Of a DNA stretch of 64,000 bases, positions 16,189 through 24,651 are shown in pieces. The notes beneath the pieces were generated by a model. It ran no database searches. It was not told the origin of the DNA and was given only the letters and a program-made list of their open reading frames with translations. The stretch lies in the NCBI GenBank assembly GCA_016933025.1, contig JAFGBT010000014.1, forward strand, positions 62,001 to 126,000. The letters are read 5' to 3'. The position numbers and the translations under genes were made by a program. The first letter of the stretch is position 1. The number at the start of each line of letters is the position of its first letter. The stretch comes from Spirochaetota bacterium (GTDB lineage Bacteria > Spirochaetota > UBA4802 > UBA5550).

Positions 16189-17631
16189 ATGAAGCTCAGC
16201 AGAATGCTGTCCGCTCTGTTGTCTCTCATTGCCGTGTCATGCGGGAGCGTGTACACGGATTCCATGAACCCGTTGTACAATATCCCCCTGCCCGCATTTA
16301 TTCGAGTGCCGCCACCCTATTCAGCCATAGGAATACCGGACCCGTCGTTTGGGAACAACGGGACCGTGGTCATGTCAGGGTCGGATTTTGGGTATGCGTT
16401 AGGTATGTTTTCAGGGATTAATGCTATTACAATAGACAAGCAAGGTGGTATTCTTGCTGTTGGACTAGTTGAATATACATCGGGTAATGCTCATATGGTA
16501 CTCATGAGGTTCTCAAATGATGGTAGATTAGATCCAGAGTTTGGGATATCAGGTGGCTATATAATAGCTGATGAAGGAAAACATGATGTTAGTGATTCTG
16601 GTTATGTTGTTAAAACTGATAGTAAGGATAGAATAATTGTTGCTGGCTTTAGACCTGGCGATGTTGAAGGAGCACCTGTAGCTATATGGCGATTTATGCA
16701 AAATGGAGTTTTAGATTTAAGCTTTGGTATTAATGGTTGTGTTATGATTCAAGGTATTGGGTCTGATGTTACACCGACTTGGGACTGGTGCTATGATATG
16801 ACTGTGGATGACAATGATAGAATTATTACAACAGGGTTTACGAGAAACATTTACATGGAATTTGTTATGTTTGTTCACAGGGTTACCAGTAGGGGCATTT
16901 CTGATACTGGTTTCGGCAATGATGGGGCTATTGTTTTAGACAGAATTGCTTATGGGGAAGATTACGTAAGAATTGGTGTTGGTTTTTCGGTAATAACTGA
17001 AAAATCATGCAATATACTGGTTTCTGGTATTTCTGGTAATTTGGCTGGTAATGGCGATATTATTTTAATCAAAATCAAGAACAATGGAGATTTAGATAAA
17101 ACATTTGGTAAAAACGGTGTGATAATTAGTGATGGCGCTGCCCGTGATGGCTCTCCAGGAGGAACAGATATTGCTTCTGATATGATAATCGATAATCAAG
17201 GCAATATATTCATTACCGGTAAAAGTCAGAACATATATGGAGATGATGATATGGTTATCTGTAAATATGATTCTCAGGGCATGCCGGAATTGACATACGG
17301 ACAGAATGGAATAGTTGTTAGTGATGGAGCAGGCGGTGTGACATCAAGCGATGATTACGGTGTTTCATTAATGCTGGATAATCAGCAAAGAATAATAATT
17401 GCTGGGGCAAGCCAGAATTCCGTTGGTGATATTGAAATGATATTGTGGCGATATGATAGCCATGGATCACTTGATACTACATTTGGCAATAATGGTATAG
17501 TGATTTGTGATAATGTTCCAAAAAGTACACCCGGGGGGATTGCTATGGCCGATGATGGAAAGATAATTATCGGTGGTTCATATGAGAAAATGCCTGAAGT
17601 CCACGATATGGTCATCTGGAAATACAAATAA
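16189..17631 (+). CDS. Delta-60 repeat lipoprotein
   Basis: A 480-residue secreted protein built of delta-60 repeats (beta-propeller-like). Seven copies of the core D-x-x-[FY]-G-x-[ND]-G-x-[IV] start near residues 51, 115, 176, 240, 303, 367 and 429, for example DPSFGNNGTV and DTTFGNNGIV, with a period of 60-64. The signal sequence ends LIAVSC with Cys18 as probable lipidation site; the Ala at -3 is a relaxed, spirochaete-like lipobox. SD GGAGGG precedes ATG 16189. The first 75 codons or so are G+C-rich like the genome, but from about 16420 the gene turns AT-rich, so it looks mosaic. The 3' end runs straight into RAYT-type repeats. Function unknown, probably surface-exposed. Confidence 0.82.
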   Translation: MKLSRMLSALLSLIAVSCGSVYTDSMNPLYNIPLPAFIRVPPPYSAIGIPDPSFGNNGTVVMSGSDFGYALGMFSGINAITIDKQGGILAVGLVEYTSGNAHMVLMRFSNDGRLDPEFGISGGYIIADEGKHDVSDSGYVVKTDSKDRIIVAGFRPGDVEGAPVAIWRFMQNGVLDLSFGINGCVMIQGIGSDVTPTWDWCYDMTVDDNDRIITTGFTRNIYMEFVMFVHRVTSRGISDTGFGNDGAIVLDRIAYGEDYVRIGVGFSVITEKSCNILVSGISGNLAGNGDIILIKIKNNGDLDKTFGKNGVIISDGAARDGSPGGTDIASDMIIDNQGNIFITGKSQNIYGDDDMVICKYDSQGMPELTYGQNGIVVSDGAGGVTSSDDYGVSLMLDNQQRIIIAGASQNSVGDIEMILWRYDSHGSLDTTFGNNGIVICDNVPKSTPGGIAMADDGKIIIGGSYEKMPEVHDMVIWKYK

Positions 17632-17643
17632 TTTTTTAAGTTT

Positions 17644-17700
17644 TTACTCTGACCCCGTCAAAATCCGGGTATTATCACATTAATATTTTACTCTGACCCC
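17644..17700 (+). repeat. Two REP-like core copies between the lipoprotein genes
   Basis: TTACTCTGACCCC occurs at 17644-17656 and 17688-17700, in the same orientation, starting 12 bases after the stop of the delta-60 repeat gene. Confidence 0.75.
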
Positions 17701-17779
17701 CAGGTTTTGGTCTCCAATACACCTTAATTTTACATATTTTTGATTTGACAGAAAAAGAACCAAAAAATATTGTATATCA

Positions 17780-17805
17780 AGAAACCGTCTAATCGGACGG
17801 TTTCT
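17780..17805 (+). terminator. Perfect 10-base hairpin upstream of the giant lipoprotein gene
   Basis: AGAAACCGTC (17780-17789) pairs with GACGGTTTCT (17796-17805) around a 6-base loop. No T-tract follows, so it may be a weak terminator, an attenuator or simply an inverted repeat. Confidence 0.4.
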
Positions 17806-17897
17806 GTTGATCGGGAAAAATACAAAACCGCGTGCTGAATATCCAGACACCATGCACACGGCCCGTTTTGTTCATAAGGATAGGGGGGAGGTTCATC

Positions 17898-20800
17898 ATG
17901 AGAAAGCTTACCAGTGTATCTGTCTGTCTTTTTGCCTCGTTTTTTATTATTACCGGATGTTCAAGCGAAAAGGAAAAATGGTTCCAGACTAACGACCCCC
18001 CAGCGCCGTTCAACCTGTTTCATCTTTTTGATAATTATCCGTCCCTAAAAGCGGCATGGGACAGCGTTCCCGGGCACATGGGCAATGTGAAGATGGCCGA
18101 GATGATGAAGGCGGACATACCCGGGACCGCCGAGTTCCTCAGCATCCTGGCCTTCCTGATGGACCGGGCGGACTTTCCCGGCCTGGACCTCCTGGACGAC
18201 CTGAAGGCCGCGCTCGCCCTGGTATCCGACGATTCTGAGCGCTTCTACGGCAACAACCAGAAGTGGAGCGAGAGCGGGACCGAGGCCTACGATATTCATT
18301 CATACTACGGGGACGGGAATGCCGATGTGTACCTGTCCGAAGAGAACGGCTTTTACGGCTTCCTTGACGAGATCTCCCGATACACCGGCGGACCCAAAGT
18401 GGGCGTGAGCGTGATCGGCATGACCAACAGGATCGTGAAGTATCTGGTGGACAATAAGGACGCTGGCGATCTCCAGGAATTCATGGACGACCTGCGCGAG
18501 GTCCTCACAGAGGACGTGGACCCTGCCGACGGCGTCCCCGACTTTCAGGTGACCCTGAAGGACTTGGCCGAGTTCGCGGCCACGCCAATGGCTATCGCCG
18601 ACTTTCCCATGTGGATCGACACGCCCGATCCCCTGAACCCGGGTGATGATACCCTTGTCGAAAACATAAGCGATATGGATACCCACACTGATTCGGAGCT
18701 CGGCAACATGGCGCTCGGGTTCCAGAAACTCCTCTCAGGCATGATCACCCTGATGAACGGCGCCACCATTGACCGCGACGGCATGTACGACATGATCAAC
18801 AATCTGAGCGCAGCGGTCGACGATGTGGACGCGACCGAGCGGCTCGTGTGGAACATGTCCAACTACTTCACGCCGAACGGGCTCTACTACACCACCGAGG
18901 ACAATTCCAACACGGTGGTCGACACGGTGAACAAGAAATACTGCACGGACAGCGGCCAGCTCTATTCGGACGCGCAGATCGGCGAGACCCTGCGCGAGGT
19001 CCTCACCGCCTCTGCCGGCCTCTTCCTCAGGGACGACCGGCGGGGCTCGCTTTCATGGTATGATAGTATTGCCTCCGAGGACTATCCCCTCGCCGGCGTG
19101 CTCAAAAACGCCAAGAAGGTCTATGCCGACTGGGAAACGGCGCAGATCCAGGAATCGATCTACGACATGATGCGGTTCGACATATTCGGCAGGGACCGCC
19201 GGGTGTCCGGCTCCTACGGAACGAGCCTGCTGGAGCACCTCCTGTTCGTGGGCGCGGTATCGGGCAACTTCGGGTTTGAGTGGAAGCCGAACACCGATGA
19301 AGTTAATGATAATCCCATCATGGATCCCTACAATACAGTCCAGCGTGAGAACGGGCATGGCGAGTTTATTGGTGAGCTTACGCTTAACGATTCACTCTTT
19401 TCACTTGAGTGCCAGAAAGATGCAGCAGCACAGGTAGGGACTTTTGAGATCGCCTTTGATAACAGTACACCAAAGATCAATGCTCCTGACGGCAGAAATT
19501 GTGTGTTCAGGAGCAGGGATTCTTTTAATGAAGATAACAAAGCCACCCGTCAATTTACCTTTTCCCTGAACTATCCTGCGATCAGGTTCTCCAGCGGTCC
19601 GTGTGCAGGCGACTATGGAACCGGGACTGGCGGCAATCCGTCAGGCCCGGCGCCCGCCACGGACGGATACATTCCCTACACTGCCAACGGCAACGGGTTC
19701 AAGGACCTTTCGTCCTGGACCTTCGCCCATGTGATCCGGGCCTGCTGGGAGGGCGAGGGGCCCTATTACGCGACCCAGGGGGCCGTCTCTATCGGGGCGG
19801 ACAAGTACCGCTACTTCCGGCCTGACGGCACCGTATACGCCGAGGTCGACAAGTCGACAGAGCCATGGGTCTACACCTATCCGGTTGATTCTTCTTCTTC
19901 ATATGATGCGGCTGACGCTTCCAGCCCCGGAAATCGCTGGAACAGGTATAAGGCATCATGGAGCACAGATCATTACATGATAGAGACGCGGCAAGATCAG
20001 GGTAGTGATTTAATACGATACTGGATTCCGAAAGACTCAGACGGCGACACAGAGGCGGATGCAGCCCCTGTCGTGGGCGGGAAGGACACTTCTTCTGGCC
20101 GCACCTACTATGAGATTATACAGGAAAATGACCATAACCGCGAGTGCGCGAGTTATGAAGAGGCGATCTTCCGAAACTTCCAGTGGGTGATGAATGAGAA
20201 GAAAATGGTGCTGATTATACCATTGTATATCTACGCGACAATCCCATTACTTGCGAGAATGGAAAGCGCAGTTTATCAAATAATAGAAGGGAATGGAATA
20301 ACTGGGCTATCATTGGCAAGGAAATATCGTGCCAATGGTGTCTGGGCCAAGGCCAACACTGGAAGCACAAACGATTCTACCTGCACTTATGCAAATACCT
20401 CGAAGGTCCCAGGTGATTATCGGATCACGGTATTGGCAACACCGACACGCTATCAGATGTGGAATTATGTAGGTTCTTATTGGTATAACGATGATGTTTT
20501 AAAACTTACAGTGGTTGATTCCGTTAAAGTCTACACTAACACCATCGGCCGCGGAACCGCAACCCCGGGCATTGTGGCGCACAACATCTTCGCGCTGTCA
20601 CGGCTGGCTTTCCCCCGGAGCGCGTTGATCACCAGGACTTTCAACAGCAGGGACTACGAGCACTATCTCCTGGGTTCCAAGAATGTGAATAACAACAACA
20701 CCACGGACGAGGGGTTTACGACTTCCAACACGGTCTGGAAGAACAGAAACGCGCTGGTGCCCCTGTTCATCGCGCTCCTCGCGCCCCTGCGCGAGAAATC

Positions 20801-22235
20801 GACGCCCGAGGTCAACGCCCTGGCCAAGATGCTCGAAGGCCTCAAGTTCCTCATCAAGCCGATGGTCTACTTCAATTACAACATCGGGAGCACCAACGGC
20901 TATGACGAGGTGGCGATGAACTGCTGGCTGCCGCGGATCATGGGGCCGCGCGCGACTGCCAACGACGCCTGGCCGTCGAGCGAGGAATACGAGGCGCCCC
21001 ATTCGCGCGCGCTCATGGGCGACTGGGACGTCACCGGTTTCGACAAAGAAGACGATAGCGAGACAGCCTGGCTCGGCGGATGGGACGCTCAGGACTACTA
21101 CCGGCCGGAGGAGATCCCGACCCTGCTCTCGGTGCTCATCGATTCTGACATCTCCAGAACGAGAGCGAACATTTCCCAGCGAGCGGACGGGCTCCTGGCC
21201 AAGCTCCTCAGCTACGGCGACACCTGCGTCCGGCCTTCGGTCACCGAAACGGTCGTCACGCCGGAGCCCTTCACCGCCGACGAGCTTGCCGCGGTGGACA
21301 ATGTCTGTCTCGGCCTGGAGCAGATGACGAGCGGGATGAAAACCTCCGAGCGGGCCAGGGGCACGGAGATAGAGGAGCGGATGTCGAACGGCACCTGCGG
21401 CGGAACGGTGACGGCGCTGTCGTCGGTCAAGCAGCTCGACCTGCCGGAATGGATGTTCGCCAAGCGTATCCGTCCGGATGACCCGGCAAAATACATCGAC
21501 CTGGATCTGGATGACCTGCTCGACAAGGTCATCGGCGAGGCGCCCGACGAGGGCCTCAACCAGTTCCACGACACAAATGCGAACCTGGCGGACGGCACGC
21601 CTGACTGGAGTGATTTCACCAACGTGGATGACGACGGGGCCCTGGACGTGCTTCAGACCCTCATCGGCCAGTTCATGGCCGAAGGCTCGCCCTACCGTAT
21701 AACCGAGTACCTGTTCGACATCGTCGAGGCAGTCCTTCGCCACAACCCGTCCGAGGCGCAGGTCAAGGGTCTCCAGTATAATCTCGGCAAGATGCTGGCG
21801 TATTACGGCGAAGACTCTTCACATGTTTACCGGTGGATGATGCAAGGCGAGGACCCGAATTTCTCGGTGCTCTACGACCTCCTGACCACGGCCCTTCCCA
21901 GGGTGGATGATGAAATGGAGCTTTATGCATCAGCCAACGGCAAGACACGGGGAGAGGTGTACCGGTCGCTCATGGCGAGCCTGGAGAACGTGACCAGGGA
22001 CAACGGCATGGCCGCGTTCATCATGGACGAGATATCGATCGGGCATCATTCAAGCGGCGATCTTATCAATGATCTCGCACTCTGGCTCGACAGCGATCTG
22101 ATCAGCGGGCCGAATACCGTCTTTTTCCGCACCATGTCGGATTTACTCAACGACATGGCGGGAATCGTGTCGGCGTCTCCTTCGTCGGAAGAGCTCTACC
22201 TGATCTATGATAATTATGGATTTCAGACGAATTAG
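17898..22235 (+). CDS. Very large secreted lipoprotein (1445 residues) of unknown function
   Basis: I do not recognise the family. The frame is open from 17832, but ATG 17898 follows GGGGGGAGG and gives a clean lipoprotein signal, MRKLTSVSVCLFASFFIITGC, with Cys21 in an ITGC lipobox. The mature protein is acidic and rich in Asp, aromatic and Asn/Gly residues, with no evident transmembrane helix or repeat; cysteines are scattered and some may pair. Most of the gene is G+C-rich, but two internal stretches (about 19290-19600 and 19875-20540) are clearly AT-richer, as if blocks had been exchanged. A strong terminator follows at 22264. REP-like repeats lie on both sides. It may belong to a lineage-specific family of large surface lipoproteins (inference). 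Confidence 0.8.
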   Translation: MRKLTSVSVCLFASFFIITGCSSEKEKWFQTNDPPAPFNLFHLFDNYPSLKAAWDSVPGHMGNVKMAEMMKADIPGTAEFLSILAFLMDRADFPGLDLLDDLKAALALVSDDSERFYGNNQKWSESGTEAYDIHSYYGDGNADVYLSEENGFYGFLDEISRYTGGPKVGVSVIGMTNRIVKYLVDNKDAGDLQEFMDDLREVLTEDVDPADGVPDFQVTLKDLAEFAATPMAIADFPMWIDTPDPLNPGDDTLVENISDMDTHTDSELGNMALGFQKLLSGMITLMNGATIDRDGMYDMINNLSAAVDDVDATERLVWNMSNYFTPNGLYYTTEDNSNTVVDTVNKKYCTDSGQLYSDAQIGETLREVLTASAGLFLRDDRRGSLSWYDSIASEDYPLAGVLKNAKKVYADWETAQIQESIYDMMRFDIFGRDRRVSGSYGTSLLEHLLFVGAVSGNFGFEWKPNTDEVNDNPIMDPYNTVQRENGHGEFIGELTLNDSLFSLECQKDAAAQVGTFEIAFDNSTPKINAPDGRNCVFRSRDSFNEDNKATRQFTFSLNYPAIRFSSGPCAGDYGTGTGGNPSGPAPATDGYIPYTANGNGFKDLSSWTFAHVIRACWEGEGPYYATQGAVSIGADKYRYFRPDGTVYAEVDKSTEPWVYTYPVDSSSSYDAADASSPGNRWNRYKASWSTDHYMIETRQDQGSDLIRYWIPKDSDGDTEADAAPVVGGKDTSSGRTYYEIIQENDHNRECASYEEAIFRNFQWVMNEKKMVLIIPLYIYATIPLLARMESAVYQIIEGNGITGLSLARKYRANGVWAKANTGSTNDSTCTYANTSKVPGDYRITVLATPTRYQMWNYVGSYWYNDDVLKLTVVDSVKVYTNTIGRGTATPGIVAHNIFALSRLAFPRSALITRTFNSRDYEHYLLGSKNVNNNNTTDEGFTTSNTVWKNRNALVPLFIALLAPLREKSTPEVNALAKMLEGLKFLIKPMVYFNYNIGSTNGYDEVAMNCWLPRIMGPRATANDAWPSSEEYEAPHSRALMGDWDVTGFDKEDDSETAWLGGWDAQDYYRPEEIPTLLSVLIDSDISRTRANISQRADGLLAKLLSYGDTCVRPSVTETVVTPEPFTADELAAVDNVCLGLEQMTSGMKTSERARGTEIEERMSNGTCGGTVTALSSVKQLDLPEWMFAKRIRPDDPAKYIDLDLDDLLDKVIGEAPDEGLNQFHDTNANLADGTPDWSDFTNVDDDGALDVLQTLIGQFMAEGSPYRITEYLFDIVEAVLRHNPSEAQVKGLQYNLGKMLAYYGEDSSHVYRWMMQGEDPNFSVLYDLLTTALPRVDDEMELYASANGKTRGEVYRSLMASLENVTRDNGMAAFIMDEISIGHHSSGDLINDLALWLDSDLISGPNTVFFRTMSDLLNDMAGIVSASPSSEELYLIYDNYGFQTN

Positions 22236-22263
22236 ATGTTAATTTAGTCAAAAAGGTGAAGGG

Positions 22264-22289
22264 ACACCCGCCGGCAGGCGGGTGTTTTT
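22264..22289 (+). terminator. Rho-independent terminator of the giant lipoprotein gene
   Basis: ACACCCGCC (22264-22272) pairs with GGCGGGTGT (22277-22285) around a 4-base loop, followed by a T-tract, 29 bases after the stop codon. Confidence 0.85.
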
Positions 22290-22294
22290 ATTTT

Positions 22295-22308
22295 TTACTC
22301 TGACCCCC
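22295..22308 (+). repeat. REP-like core copy upstream of the RAYT gene
   Basis: TTACTCTGACCCCC, directly after the terminator and 67 bases before the transposase start. Confidence 0.75.
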
Positions 22309-22374
22309 CAGTTTTTTTTCATCAAAATTAATACTCAAACGTATATAAATCAAAGAGCATTTTAAGGTACAATC

Positions 22375-22974
22375 ATGCCTAGAAAACTAAGAATTTGCAT
22401 GCCGGATTTAACATACCATATTACTTCACGGTGCATAGAAAAAAGGCCTCTTATGCAATCAGATAAAATGAAGGAATTGATGCATGATGTTATAAATCTG
22501 GCTGCTGATAAATATAATTTCAAGCTGGTTGCATATACTTTAATGGATAATCATTTCCATTTTTATATCAAGACTGTTAAAAAAGGTGAAACTATCTCAC
22601 GAATAATGCAGTTTATTAAATCTCAGTACGCCAGGCGCTACAATAGAATGATGAACAGAATCGGACCATTCTGGAATGAACGGTTTCATGATACGATAGT
22701 TGAAAAATCATCCAACCCAATTGACGTATTTTTATACATTTTGGTATATATAGGGTTCAATCCGGTCCGCAGTAAATATGTGAAAGATCCCAGAGATTAT
22801 CCTTTCAGCAGTTATAGAAGTTATGTCGATGAAGATTATGTGCCGCCGGTAAAGATAACATTGCATGACTATTTTTTAAATCTTGGATCAACTTTTAAAG
22901 AACGTGCCAATAAATTACTTGAATATGAAGATAGGTATAGAAAGAGGCTGATTCAGGAGAATATTTTTCTATAA
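22375..22974 (+). CDS. REP-associated tyrosine transposase (RAYT, Y1/IS200-like)
   Basis: A 199-residue single-strand DNA transposase of the IS200-like Y1 family that recognises REP-type hairpins. The HUH motif is H60-F-H62 (DNHFHF), the probable catalytic tyrosine is Y85 in KSQYARRYN, and the RAYT-typical GPFWNERFHD, YIGFNPVRSKYVKDPRDYPFSSY and C-terminal region follow. The gene is AT-rich compared with its neighbours. It is surrounded by copies of TTACTCTGACCCC (15977-16113, 17644-17700, 22295, 23133-23175), the presumed substrate. It has no inverted-repeat insertion-sequence ends, as expected for a domesticated or solitary RAYT. Confidence 0.92.
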   Translation: MPRKLRICMPDLTYHITSRCIEKRPLMQSDKMKELMHDVINLAADKYNFKLVAYTLMDNHFHFYIKTVKKGETISRIMQFIKSQYARRYNRMMNRIGPFWNERFHDTIVEKSSNPIDVFLYILVYIGFNPVRSKYVKDPRDYPFSSYRSYVDEDYVPPVKITLHDYFLNLGSTFKERANKLLEYEDRYRKRLIQENIFL

Positions 22975-23132
22975 TATGGATTTATTAAAATCAGTGAGAT
23001 TCATAAACTATGTAAAAAAATATATTGTACATCTAATAATATCCTCAAATTACCATCATCAATATTATCTATTAGATAATTAAAACTATTATCATTAAAA
23101 TACAATAATTCAATTAAGGCTTACGGATTTTA

Positions 23133-23175
23133 TTACTCTGACACCTGGTAGGTAGATGTCATTTACTCTGACCCC
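23133..23175 (+). repeat. Two REP-like core copies (right boundary of the island)
   Basis: TTACTCTGACACC at 23133-23145 and TTACTCTGACCCC at 23163-23175. They separate the AT-rich tail after the RAYT gene (22975-23130, no features seen) from the G+C-rich anti-sigma gene. Confidence 0.75.
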
Positions 23176-23220
23176 GGAAGGGACCCCGGAAGGGAAGGAG
23201 GAAGAGACCCCTAAGTATCC

Positions 23221-23685
23221 TCATCGATGCAGCTTCTTTGGAAGGCTGTCGACAAACTTCTTCAGCTCCTCGAGGTTCGAAAAAATGCCGGCCAGCGCGT
23301 AGATAGAGAGCGCCAGCCCGAGCACGATACTGATAGGAATCTCCAGACCGCGGCCGAAATAGCTCCGGAGCCAGCCGAACGAATTGCTGAACGGTATGAG
23401 GAACATGCTCACCAGGATTATGAAGCCGGCAGCGCTCCACTGCAGTCCGGAGACATGGTGCTCGTAGTGCACATCGGACCGGAACACGCTGATCATGATC
23501 GACTCGCAGAGGTCGCGGTCCATTGCATGGGGGCCATCGTCCGTCAACGATTCGAACCTGCTGTTAAGGACGGCAATGTCGTGTCTGCACCGAGAGCAGT
23601 GGAGCATGTGAAATTGCACCGCTAACGGGATATGCGACCGATTGTCCATTTCCAGAAAGCGTTTTTGAACATTTTCACAATTCAT
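23221..23685 (-). CDS. Zinc-type anti-sigma factor, membrane protein
   Basis: A 154-residue membrane protein that probably holds the adjacent ECF sigma factor inactive. The N-terminal zinc motif HxxxCxxC is H26, C30, C33 (HMLHCSRC). Two hydrophobic segments follow (about 88-112 and 122-144), and the tail is basic. The longest frame begins at 23718, but ATG 23685 lies in the overlap with the end of the sigma gene (ATGAATTGTGA), the usual arrangement for translational coupling, and is preferred. It is the last gene of the set membrane protein-sigma-anti-sigma. Confidence 0.8.
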   Translation of the reverse strand: MNCENVQKRFLEMDNRSHIPLAVQFHMLHCSRCRHDIAVLNSRFESLTDDGPHAMDRDLCESIMISVFRSDVHYEHHVSGLQWSAAGFIILVSMFLIPFSNSFGWLRSYFGRGLEIPISIVLGLALSIYALAGIFSNLEELKKFVDSLPKKLHR

Positions 23686-24235
23686 GATAATCCTCCGCGA
23701 TGGTTCCTCTGAGTTCACCGCGCAGCATGTTCTTTGCGCGAAGAACGTTTGATTTTATCGTATTCACCGGATACCCGGTGATCTCGCTGATTTCTCCGTA
23801 CGTCAGTCCCAGAAAAAAATAGAAGTCGACGCATATCCGGTACCGTTCCGGTAAATCGTTGATGGCCTTCAGCAACACCCGCCGTATCTCTTCCCTCACA
23901 TGTCCGGTCTCAGGCGTCGAACCGCCTGACGGAAGCTCCTCCGGCACATCGGGCTCTATCCGCTTTGAACCGATGCGATTGATCCCGTGGTTATAGGCGA
24001 TCCGTGTCAGCCAGAAGCGGAACGGCGCCCTTCCGGCGTATGTTTTCAGGCTTTCGTAAGCCCTGATGAAAACCTCCTGGGTGAAGTCGTATGAATCATC
24101 CCTGTTTTTGAAAAAACGCATTCCGATGCCGAAGATCTTTTTCTGGTACCGCTCCACAATGAGCCTGAAGCTGTCTATGCCGCCGAGAAGTACCTGCCTA
24201 ACGATCTGTTCATCGGTCTTCTGCTCATGTCCCAT
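23675..24235 (-). CDS. ECF-type RNA polymerase sigma factor
   Basis: A 186-residue sigma-70 family regulator with only regions 2 and 4. Region 2 includes YDFTQEVFIRAYESLKTYAGRAPFRFWLTRIAYN (about 48-82), and region 4 has DLPERYRICVDFYFFLGLTYGEISEITGYPVNTIKSNVLRAK (about 126-168) with its helix-turn-helix. It starts inside the end of the upstream membrane-protein gene (11-base overlap) and its 3' end overlaps the anti-sigma start, so the three genes form one tight unit. The inducing signal is unknown. Confidence 0.92.
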   Translation of the reverse strand: MGHEQKTDEQIVRQVLLGGIDSFRLIVERYQKKIFGIGMRFFKNRDDSYDFTQEVFIRAYESLKTYAGRAPFRFWLTRIAYNHGINRIGSKRIEPDVPEELPSGGSTPETGHVREEIRRVLLKAINDLPERYRICVDFYFFLGLTYGEISEITGYPVNTIKSNVLRAKNMLRGELRGTIAEDYHEL

Positions 24236-24569
24236 TTCCGCTCTTGTTCATCCTGGCCTTGATCCCGAAAAAAATAAGGAGACTCACGCCCAGGGAGAGT
24301 GGGATCAGCCCGCTCAGGACCGGGTAGGTGAAGCCCTCCAGGATAACGAAAAACACCACCAGGCACGCGCCTATGCTGGTGAGCACCAGCCCGGAGAACA
24401 GGCTGAAGGTGGAGTAATCGAATTCGCTCTTTCGGTACGCCCCCTTTTCAATAATAAGCAGACGCTGCTTATAATTCCAGTAAAGGAAGAAAAAGAGGAC
24501 CACGCCTCCGGTGACGATTCCCACAATCGGGATGACGGTGACGAGTACCTGTGCTGCAGTTGACGGCAT
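24225..24569 (-). CDS. Small three-helix membrane protein (DUF6249-like)
   Basis: A 114-residue membrane protein with hydrophobic segments at about residues 7-28, 55-77 and 80-102 and a conserved-looking YWNYKQRLLIIEKGAYRKS loop after the first one. Short proteins of this layout, often labelled DUF6249, commonly precede ECF sigma/anti-sigma pairs. The first possible start is TTG 24575, but ATG 24569 has AAAGGAG at a spacing of 6 and is chosen. Its role is unknown; a sensor or scaffold for the sigma/anti-sigma pair is an inference from position. Confidence 0.65.
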   Translation of the reverse strand: MPSTAAQVLVTVIPIVGIVTGGVVLFFFLYWNYKQRLLIIEKGAYRKSEFDYSTFSLFSGLVLTSIGACLVVFFVILEGFTYPVLSGLIPLSLGVSLLIFFGIKARMNKSGNGT

Positions 24570-24651
24570 ACGCAACTCCTTTGATTCATTTCTGCAATTA
24601 TCTCATCACCCTGAACAAATATGTAAATCATTTTTTTCTTCCGCCATCGGA

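Noticed and set aside
20598..21743. 381-residue minus-strand frame opposite the giant lipoprotein gene
   Set aside because: Antisense shadow: high-G+C codon structure of the plus gene keeps it open; composition is His/Arg/Val-rich with no family motif and no SD.
15977..23175. CRISPR array
   Set aside because: The repeats are short, irregularly spaced by up to kilobases, partly inverted and linked to a RAYT; there are no cas genes.
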